This document shows positions 35,278 through 42,307 of a DNA stretch of 49,662 bases, piece by piece. How positions within the stretch are numbered: position 1 is the first letter of the stretch; every line of letters starts with the position of its first letter. The notes below the pieces were generated by a model. That model worked only from the letters and a program-made list of their open reading frames with translations, had not been told where the DNA came from and did not search any database. Both the position numbers and the translations under genes were made by a program. This DNA comes from Pseudomonadota bacterium (GTDB taxonomy: Bacteria; Pseudomonadota; Gammaproteobacteria; Burkholderiales; Ferrovaceae): positions 1 to 49,662 of the forward strand of contig JAJZFH010000012.1 in NCBI GenBank assembly GCA_021805445.1. Direction: 5' to 3'.

Positions 35278-36438
35278 ATGAATACTTGGCTGACAGGAAC
35301 CGACAAACCAGAAATCGAAGAGGTTCGCTTGGGCTTCATGCCGTTGACGGACTGTGCCAGTTTGGTGATCGCTTCACTGGGACAATTCGATCGTCGTCAT
35401 GGAATAAAAATTTGCCTGTCCCGGGAAAACAGTTGGGCCTCGATCAGGGATCGACTACTCAATGGCAGCCTGGACGCCGCACAGGGCCTTTATGGCCTGG
35501 TCTATGGCGTCCAGTTGGGAATCGGTGGTCTGCAACGGGACATGGCCGTACTCATGAACCTCAACCACAATGGCCAAGCCATCACCTTATCCCGGACCCT
35601 GGCCGATAGCGGCATCACCGGAGGGGAAAGCCTGGCCAACGCCATCGCCCACAAAAAACAACGCTTCACCTTTGCCCAGACCTTTCCCACAGGAACTCAT
35701 GCCCTGTGGCTCTATTACTGGATGGCTGCCTGGGGTATTCACCCCTTGCGCGATCTCCAAACTTCCAGTGTTCCGCCCCCGGAAATGGTGGAACGCATGA
35801 GCGCGGGCCAGATGCAGGGATTTTGCGCCGGAGAGCCCTGGAACGCCCTGGCAGTTGAACGGGGTATCGGAGTCACCGTGGCAACCAGTCAGTCGATCTG
35901 GCCTGATCACCCCGAAAAGGTGCTGACCACGACCGCCGCTTGGGCCCAACACCATCCCCACAGCGCCCGTGCCTTGATTGCCGCCGTCCTGGAAGCCAGT
36001 CGCTGGCTTGATTCTTCCCCGGAAAACCGGGCCATCGCCGCCGCCCTGATGGCCCAGCCGAATTTTCTCGACCTCCCTGCAGAATTGATCTCGGCACGAC
36101 TTCAGGGGCGATATCAGGATGGACTGGGTCACCAATGGCAGGATTCGCACGCGCTCAAATTCTTCGCCGATGGCGCCATCAATTACCCCTATCTCTCCGA
36201 CGGCCTCTGGTTCATGACGCAGCACAAGCGATGGGGAATGCTGACGGAACACCCCGACTACCACGCTGTGGCACAACAGGTACAACGGCTCGACCTTTAC
36301 CGTGAGGGTGCCGAGGCTGCTGCCGTCTCCGTGCCCGATCATCCATTCCGCCGCTCCTGCCTTTTCGATGGCGGAGTATGGGAGGGTCAGGACCCGAAAC
36401 GGTACGCCGACCAATTCACCATCACTGCTCAGGAGTAA
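35278..36438 (+). CDS. nasS: NrtA/CmpA-family nitrate-binding protein (NasS-like sensor)
   Basis: The 386-residue protein belongs to the nitrate/bicarbonate-binding family of ABC transporters (LGFMPLTDCASLVIA at the start, then AQGLYGLVYGVQ and FCAGEPWNALAVERG). It has no signal peptide or lipobox and there are no nrtB/C/D permease genes here, so a cytosolic nitrate sensor of NasS type is more likely than a transport protein. NasS binds NasT without nitrate and frees it when nitrate is present. I start at the ATG at 35278, preceded by TTTAGGGAA; extending upstream would run into the terminator. It is the first gene behind the ANTAR leader, so it is controlled by its own partner. Confidence 0.87.
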   Translation: MNTWLTGTDKPEIEEVRLGFMPLTDCASLVIASLGQFDRRHGIKICLSRENSWASIRDRLLNGSLDAAQGLYGLVYGVQLGIGGLQRDMAVLMNLNHNGQAITLSRTLADSGITGGESLANAIAHKKQRFTFAQTFPTGTHALWLYYWMAAWGIHPLRDLQTSSVPPPEMVERMSAGQMQGFCAGEPWNALAVERGIGVTVATSQSIWPDHPEKVLTTTAAWAQHHPHSARALIAAVLEASRWLDSSPENRAIAAALMAQPNFLDLPAELISARLQGRYQDGLGHQWQDSHALKFFADGAINYPYLSDGLWFMTQHKRWGMLTEHPDYHAVAQQVQRLDLYREGAEAAAVSVPDHPFRRSCLFDGGVWEGQDPKRYADQFTITAQE

Positions 36439-36443
36439 CCTCG

Positions 36444-38936
36444 ATGACTGACCATCCCACCCTCGATGGCCTGCAACCAAGTCCAACAGTCGAGCATCCC
36501 CGCCCCAAACTGGTCATGGTAGGCAACGGCATGGCGGGCGTTCGTGCCCTGGAGGAACTGCTCAAGTTGGCTCCGGACAAATATGACATCACCGTTTTTG
36601 GTTCGGAACCCCACCCCAACTACAATCGTATTCTTCTGTCGCCAGTATTGGCGGGAGAAATGACCCTCAAAGAAATCATCCTGAATGATGTGAATTGGTA
36701 CGAAGATCACGGTATCAAACTGAACACCTCGAGTCGCGTCACTCGTATTGACAGGGTCTCACGTCAAGTTTTCAGCGCAGATGGACGAGTCGAAAAATAT
36801 GACCGGTTGTTGTTGGCCACCGGTTCAACTCCCTTCATTCTGCCGATCCCCGGTCATGACTTGCCCGGTGTCCTGAGTTATCGCGACATCGCCGATACCG
36901 ATGCCATGATCGAAGCCACTTCCCGTTATCACCATGCAGTCGTGATCGGCGGGGGTTTGCTCGGACTGGAAGCCGCCAACGGACTGCGTCAGCGGGGTAT
37001 GACCGTGACCGTCGTCCACGTCATGCCCTGGCTGATGGAACGCCAACTTGATCGCCCTGCCGCCGAACTCCTGAAAAAATCCCTGGAGGACCGTGGGTTG
37101 CAGTTCAAACTGGGCTGCGAAACCTCCGAATTGACACGCGGTGAGGATGGACGGGTCTGTGCCCTGCGGTTCAAGGATGGAACCACCCTCGCGACCGAGT
37201 TGGTCGTGATGTCCGTGGGAATTCGCCCAAACACCGCCTTGGCTGAATCGGCCGGACTATTCTGTCACCGGGGCATCGTGGTCAACGACACCCTGCAAAC
37301 CTTCGATCCCCGCATCTATGCCGTGGGCGAATGCGTTTCTCATCGCGGCATTGCCTACGGACTGGTCGCTCCACTTTTCGAACAGGCCAAAGTTGTTGCC
37401 AATCACTTGGCCGAATATGGCATTGCGCGCTATAAAGGCTCCGTGACCTCGACCAAACTCAAGGTGACGGGCATCGATCTGTTCTCCGCTGGTCAGTTCA
37501 TGGGAACCGATGACAGCGAAGACATCGTGCTTTCCGATCCTGCCGCAGGGATCTACAAAAAACTGGTACTCGAGGGCGACCAACTGGTGGGAGCCGTCCT
37601 CTATGGCGACACCGCCGACAGTGCCTGGTACATGCAACTGCTCAAGGATGCCCGGAAAATCACAGAATTGCGCCCCCATCTGCTGTTCGGCCAGCACCAC
37701 CTGGGTGACAGCGGCCATAAAGGTGAAACCCAAGCAGCCAGCCTTCCCGATCATGCGGAAATCTGCGGTTGCAATGGTGTCTGCAAAGGAACCATTGTCA
37801 AGACGATCAAGGAAAAAGGGCTGTTTACTCTTGAAGAGGTGCGCCAGCATACCAAGGCGTCCAGTTCCTGCGGGTCTTGTACCGGTCTGGTGGAACAATT
37901 GCTGGCCTCTACCGTGGGCGGAGCCTATCAGCCCACCGAAGGATTGCGTAAAGCGCTCTGTGGCTGTACCGACCACACCCATGAGGAGGTTCGCAAGGCG
38001 ATTCGCGAGGAACATCTGCTCACCATCCCTCAGGTCATGGCCTTTCTGGTGTGGAAAACCCCTAACGGCTGTGCCACTTGCCGTCCGGCACTCAATTATT
38101 ACCTGATTTCCAGTTGGCCCCATGAGGCAAAAGACGACCCCCAGAGTCGCTTCATCAATGAGCGGGTTCACGCCAATATCCAGAAGGATGGCACTTTCTC
38201 TGTAGTTCCCCGGCTATGGGGCGGGTTGACCACGCCGACCGAACTGCGCGCCATTGCAAATGCTGCCGAGAAATATGCCGTGCCCACCCTCAAGATCACC
38301 GGCGGCCAACGGATCGACCTGCTCGGCGTCAAAAAGAAAGACCTGCCGCACATGTGGGCCGATCTGGCAGAGAGCGGCTTGGTCTCCGGCCATGCCTATG
38401 GAAAAAGTTTGCGCACCGTTAAAACTTGCGTCGGTTCCGAGCATTGTCGTTTTGGTACCCAACGTTCCATGGCCTTGGGTGTGCGCCTGGAAAAAATGCT
38501 GTTTGGAATGTGGAGCCCTCACAAAGTCAAGTTGGCGGTCTCCGGTTGCCCGCGCAACTGTGCCGAATCCGGCATCAAGGATGTGGGCATCATCGGAGTG
38601 GACTCGGGTCATGAAATCTATGTCGCTGGCAACGGCGGGATCAAGACCGTGGTCGCCCAGTTTCTCTGCAAGATCGCCAGTGACGATGAAGTCCTGGAAG
38701 TGGTGGGTGCCTTTCTCCAACTCTATCGAGAGCAAGCGCGCTACCTCGATCGTACCGTGCACTGGGTCGAGCGGGTCGGTCTCGACTTCGTGAAACAACA
38801 GGTGGTGGAAGATCTCGAACAACGACGAACCCTTTACGAACGTCTTCTGTTCGCCCTTCAGAATGCGAGTGATCCATGGACGGAGATCGCCGCCAGTCCG
38901 TCGCATCTGAAGGAATTCGAAGTGATGTCCTTTTAA
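36444..38936 (+). CDS. nirB: Assimilatory nitrite reductase large subunit
   Basis: The 830-residue cytosolic enzyme reduces nitrite to ammonium with NAD(P)H. An FAD/NAD(P) disulfide-reductase-type module comes first (VMVGNGMAGVRALEEL; later VVIGGGLLGLEAANGL). Near residue 435 is a BFD-like [2Fe-2S] domain (CGCNGVCKG…CGSC), then a second related segment (LCGCTDHTHEEVRKAI…CATCR). The sulfite/nitrite-reductase halves follow, with the siroheme-[4Fe-4S] ligands CVGSEHC and CPRNC. The ATG at 36444 has AGGAGT nine bases upstream. It is five bases after nasS and 15 before nirD. Confidence 0.96.
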   Translation: MTDHPTLDGLQPSPTVEHPRPKLVMVGNGMAGVRALEELLKLAPDKYDITVFGSEPHPNYNRILLSPVLAGEMTLKEIILNDVNWYEDHGIKLNTSSRVTRIDRVSRQVFSADGRVEKYDRLLLATGSTPFILPIPGHDLPGVLSYRDIADTDAMIEATSRYHHAVVIGGGLLGLEAANGLRQRGMTVTVVHVMPWLMERQLDRPAAELLKKSLEDRGLQFKLGCETSELTRGEDGRVCALRFKDGTTLATELVVMSVGIRPNTALAESAGLFCHRGIVVNDTLQTFDPRIYAVGECVSHRGIAYGLVAPLFEQAKVVANHLAEYGIARYKGSVTSTKLKVTGIDLFSAGQFMGTDDSEDIVLSDPAAGIYKKLVLEGDQLVGAVLYGDTADSAWYMQLLKDARKITELRPHLLFGQHHLGDSGHKGETQAASLPDHAEICGCNGVCKGTIVKTIKEKGLFTLEEVRQHTKASSSCGSCTGLVEQLLASTVGGAYQPTEGLRKALCGCTDHTHEEVRKAIREEHLLTIPQVMAFLVWKTPNGCATCRPALNYYLISSWPHEAKDDPQSRFINERVHANIQKDGTFSVVPRLWGGLTTPTELRAIANAAEKYAVPTLKITGGQRIDLLGVKKKDLPHMWADLAESGLVSGHAYGKSLRTVKTCVGSEHCRFGTQRSMALGVRLEKMLFGMWSPHKVKLAVSGCPRNCAESGIKDVGIIGVDSGHEIYVAGNGGIKTVVAQFLCKIASDDEVLEVVGAFLQLYREQARYLDRTVHWVERVGLDFVKQQVVEDLEQRRTLYERLLFALQNASDPWTEIAASPSHLKEFEVMSF

Positions 38937-38951
38937 AAACCGGAGGTTGCC

Positions 38952-39278
38952 ATGACCCAATGGAAAAGAATTTGCACTCTGGATGAGATTCCCCGTCTCG
39001 GTGCGCGTGTGGTTGAGCGTGAAACTTCCCCCAATATCGCCCTGTTCCGCACGGCAGAGGACCAAGTGTTTGCCCTGCTGGACCAATGTCCCCACAAACA
39101 GGGACCGCTTTCCCAAGGACTGGTCACGAACACCCATGTCACCTGCCCACTCCATGGCTGGAAGATTGGTTTGGTCGATGGACAAGCACAGGAACCCGAT
39201 GTGGGCTGTACCGCGACTATTCCCGTGCATCTGGAGGACGGTTGGATCAGCCTGGAGTCAGGACCCGACTCGCACTAA
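38952..39278 (+). CDS. nirD: Nitrite reductase small subunit, Rieske type
   Basis: The 108-residue NirD has a Rieske fold. Unlike many bacterial NirD proteins, which lack the cluster ligands, this one keeps Cys-x-His (QCPHK) and Cys-x2-His (CPLHGW), so it probably binds a [2Fe-2S] cluster and can pass electrons. A GGAGG ribosome-binding site precedes the ATG. It is placed directly after nirB in the usual order. Confidence 0.93.
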   Translation: MTQWKRICTLDEIPRLGARVVERETSPNIALFRTAEDQVFALLDQCPHKQGPLSQGLVTNTHVTCPLHGWKIGLVDGQAQEPDVGCTATIPVHLEDGWISLESGPDSH

Positions 39279-39339
39279 CTTTTGCTGCGATGAAACGGAT
39301 TTACTGTTAATCGGTTGGTTTGGTCAATGGAATGACGAC

Positions 39340-40554
39340 ATGGACATAAAGATATTTTTGAAGTCGGGACATAGTCCGACATTGCTGGCTTCATTTCTCT
39401 ACTTTGATATTTCCTTCATGGTCTGGGTGATGCTGGGCCCCCTCGGCGTCAATATTGCCAACGACCTCCATCTCGACCCTCTGCAGAAGGGTTTGATGGT
39501 GGCCACCCCCGTACTCTCGGGTGCCTTGCTGAGGATCGTGATGGGGCTTCTGGTGGATCATCTTTCACCGCGCAAAGCCGGCATCATCGGCCAGATTCTG
39601 GTTCTGACGGGCCTTGGCTTCGCATGGCTCCACGGCATCCACTCCTATCAGGAAGTACTGATCCTGGGAATATTGCTGGGTGTGGCTGGGGCCTCCTTTG
39701 CCGCCGCCCTGCCTCTGGCATCGCGCTGGTATCCTCCTGCATATCAGGGTACGGCCATGGGAATTGCCGGTGCCGGGAATTCCGGCACTGCCCTGGCTGC
39801 ACTCTTTGCACCAGGTCTGGCTGCCCTCTTTGGTTGGAACACTGTATTTGGCCTGGCCCTGATTCCGCTTGCCGTGGTGTTCATGCTGTTTATTGCGCTG
39901 GCACGGGATGCGCCCAATCCTCCTCCCCCAAAAACTTTGACCCAATACCTAACTGTTCTCAAGGATCAGGACGCTTGGTGGTTCATGTTCTTTTATAGCG
40001 TGACCTTTGGCGGATTCGTTGGCCTTGCCTCCTCGTTGGTCATCTATTTCAATACCCAATATGGCCTTGATCCAAAAACCGCCGGTCTGTTTACTGCTGC
40101 CTGCGTATTTGCAGGATCTCTGGTGCGCCCCTTGGGAGGGAACGTAGCAGATCGGGTGGGGGGTATCAAAACCCTCACCGTCATGTACGGAATTGCCGCT
40201 CTGACTTTGTTCATCGTCAGTTTTGGGCCGCCCCATGCCTGGGTGGCCCTGGTCATCTTTGTCATCGCCATGCTGGCCCTGGGGATGGGCAATGGGGCAG
40301 TCTTCCAGTTGGTCCCCCAGCGCTTTCGCAAGGAAATCGGGGTAATGACCGGACTGGTTGGAATGGCGGGGGGGGTAGGCGGCTTTTATCTGGCATCATC
40401 CCTGGGTTACTCGCGTCAAATGACGGGCAGTTATCAGGTGGGGTTTCTGGTCTTCGCTACCCTGGCCCTGTTGGCACTGGCCGGCATCAGCAGGGTCAAG
40501 AGCCGCTGGCGCACCACTTGGGGAGCCAGTCATCTGACCGATGCGAGGATCTGA
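39340..40554 (+). CDS. narK: Nitrate/nitrite transporter (NarK/NasA, MFS)
   Basis: The 404-residue inner-membrane carrier with about 12 helices imports nitrate for assimilation. The nitrate signature is clear in both halves: GAGNSGTALAALFAPGLA and GMGNGAVFQLVPQRF. I start at MDIKIFLKSGHS; the longer open frame upstream runs through nirD in another frame and is not coding. No strong ribosome-binding site is seen. The gap of about 60 bases after nirD carries nothing else visible. The end overlaps a possible start of the kinase gene. Confidence 0.93.
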   Translation: MDIKIFLKSGHSPTLLASFLYFDISFMVWVMLGPLGVNIANDLHLDPLQKGLMVATPVLSGALLRIVMGLLVDHLSPRKAGIIGQILVLTGLGFAWLHGIHSYQEVLILGILLGVAGASFAAALPLASRWYPPAYQGTAMGIAGAGNSGTALAALFAPGLAALFGWNTVFGLALIPLAVVFMLFIALARDAPNPPPPKTLTQYLTVLKDQDAWWFMFFYSVTFGGFVGLASSLVIYFNTQYGLDPKTAGLFTAACVFAGSLVRPLGGNVADRVGGIKTLTVMYGIAALTLFIVSFGPPHAWVALVIFVIAMLALGMGNGAVFQLVPQRFRKEIGVMTGLVGMAGGVGGFYLASSLGYSRQMTGSYQVGFLVFATLALLALAGISRVKSRWRTTWGASHLTDARI

Positions 40555-40567
40555 GTCAGGTCACGAC

Positions 40568-42307
40568 ATGAAAAATTTCAAAGAAAACTTGGGGCCATGC
40601 CGATCTCAACTCGAGGTTACGGTGGGCGGAACCAGTCGCATCGGTGGTCGCGCCGACAACCAGGACTTCCTCGGGTCGACCCTTCCTCAGGGTGAAACCC
40701 TGGAACAAAAGGGAGCACTGTTTGCCATCGCGGATGGTGTCGGGGGTCATGCCCTGGGTCGGGAGGCCGCCGAGTTCTCAGTGCGGAGCCTGTTGTCGGA
40801 CTATTACTCCACGCCAGAAACTCTGGGGGTGGGTCGTTCCCTGGATTTGGTGCTGAATGCCACCAACCGCTGGCTGGTGGCGCAGGGACGGCGTTGTCGG
40901 GAATATGCCGGGATGGCCACCACTCTGACTGCCGTGGTCCTGCGTGGCAATCGCTTTCATTTGACTCATGTGGGTGACTCTCGAGCCTATCTGTGGCGTA
41001 ACGGACAACTCACCCAACTGACGGAAGATCATGTCTGGCCTCATCCCGAACTAACCAACGTATTGAGTCGTGCCATTGGTCTCGACGAACATTTCAAACT
41101 GGATCATCTGGAGGGTGAAACTCAACCAGGAGATCGCATCCTGCTGGCGACCGATGGGGCCTGGAGCGTGTTGCCCAAAGCCCGAATCGAGGATCTCCTG
41201 GCGCGCAATCCGGATCCTCAAGGCGCCGCCGATGCTCTTGCCGATCAGGCAGAGACCTTGGGGAGTCACGATAATTGCAGTTGCCTGGTGATCGCTATCA
41301 CGTCAGTTCCGGGTCCCGGCCTCGATCATTGGCTGGAAACCGCCTTGCAACGACCCCTGCCACCAACCCTGGGTATTGGCCAGACCCTTGATGGGCTCAC
41401 TGTCGAGGCATTGCTTCATCGATCACGGGTCACCCTGCTCTATCAAGTATCGCGCCCGACGCTCCAGGGTCCGGAAAAGCTGGTTCTCAAGACGCTCCAA
41501 AGCGGGAGTGGCGATGAGGCAAGGGCTGCACTCAGTCACGAAGAATGGTTGGCGCGACGGGTAGTCAACCACGCCTTTCCGCAGGTGGTCAGTCACCCTG
41601 AGCGTAGCCACCTCTACTATCTGATGACCTGGCATGAGGGCGAGACCCTTGCATCGCGCCTGCAACGGGGTCATCGCTTCGATCCGGAAGAAATCATGAA
41701 TCTGGGATTTGGTCTGATCAAGGGGTTGGGGTATCTCCACCGTCTCGGAATCCTGCATCGCGACGTCAAGCCAGACAACCTCCATATCGATACGGAAGGT
41801 CACCTGCTCATTCTGGATCTCGGCGTTGCCGCTTCAGAAGGCAACCCGCTATCTGAAATCAATAACCCGGGCACTCCCTCCTATATGGCTCCGGAACTGT
41901 TCACCGGAACGCCCTGTAGCGAGTCGAGCGACCTCTACGCCGCCGGCGTGACGCTCTATAACTTGCTGACCCGAAAATACCCATACGGCGAGATCGAACC
42001 CTTTCAACACCCTCATTTCGGCCTCCCTGTGCCTCCCACCCGGTATCGTCCGGATACTCCGGAATGGCTGGAAAACATCCTGCTGATGGCCTGCGCCCCT
42101 CATCCCGGAAACCGTTTTGAAACTGCCGATGAATTCTTGATCGCCCTTGAGCGTGGGGCCCATCGCCCCTTGACTCGCCCCCGTCCCATCCCTCTGATAG
42201 AACGTCATCCTGCCTTGACGTTGAAGATTTTTGCGGGATTGTCACTACTCGGCAATCTGGTCGCCCTCTACTATTTTTTTTCCAGACTTCCGACGGGATT
42301 ACGATGA
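40568..42307 (+). CDS. PP2C phosphatase – Ser/Thr kinase fusion, membrane-anchored
   Basis: This is a single polypeptide (579 residues) with opposite activities. The N-terminal PP2C domain (about 10–240) has GGRADNQDF, ADGVGGHALG, THVGDSRAYLW and SHDNCSCLVI, so its metal-binding aspartates are present. The kinase domain (about 265–535) has LVLKTL as the β3 lysine, LHRDVKPDNL as the catalytic loop, DLGV instead of DFG, and APELF. The glycine loop is weak. A C-terminal helix (LTLKIFAGLSLLGNLVALYYFF) anchors it with the enzyme domains in the cytosol. The start at 40568 is preceded by CAGG; an ATG at 40541 overlaps narK. The stop overlaps the nitrate reductase start (ATGA). The target is unknown. 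Confidence 0.92.
   Translation: MKNFKENLGPCRSQLEVTVGGTSRIGGRADNQDFLGSTLPQGETLEQKGALFAIADGVGGHALGREAAEFSVRSLLSDYYSTPETLGVGRSLDLVLNATNRWLVAQGRRCREYAGMATTLTAVVLRGNRFHLTHVGDSRAYLWRNGQLTQLTEDHVWPHPELTNVLSRAIGLDEHFKLDHLEGETQPGDRILLATDGAWSVLPKARIEDLLARNPDPQGAADALADQAETLGSHDNCSCLVIAITSVPGPGLDHWLETALQRPLPPTLGIGQTLDGLTVEALLHRSRVTLLYQVSRPTLQGPEKLVLKTLQSGSGDEARAALSHEEWLARRVVNHAFPQVVSHPERSHLYYLMTWHEGETLASRLQRGHRFDPEEIMNLGFGLIKGLGYLHRLGILHRDVKPDNLHIDTEGHLLILDLGVAASEGNPLSEINNPGTPSYMAPELFTGTPCSESSDLYAAGVTLYNLLTRKYPYGEIEPFQHPHFGLPVPPTRYRPDTPEWLENILLMACAPHPGNRFETADEFLIALERGAHRPLTRPRPIPLIERHPALTLKIFAGLSLLGNLVALYYFFSRLPTGLR

Noticed and set aside
38983-39339. Upstream extension of the narK frame through nirD
   Set aside because: The added residues are a frame-shifted reading of nirD; the transporter's first helix follows MDIKIFLK.
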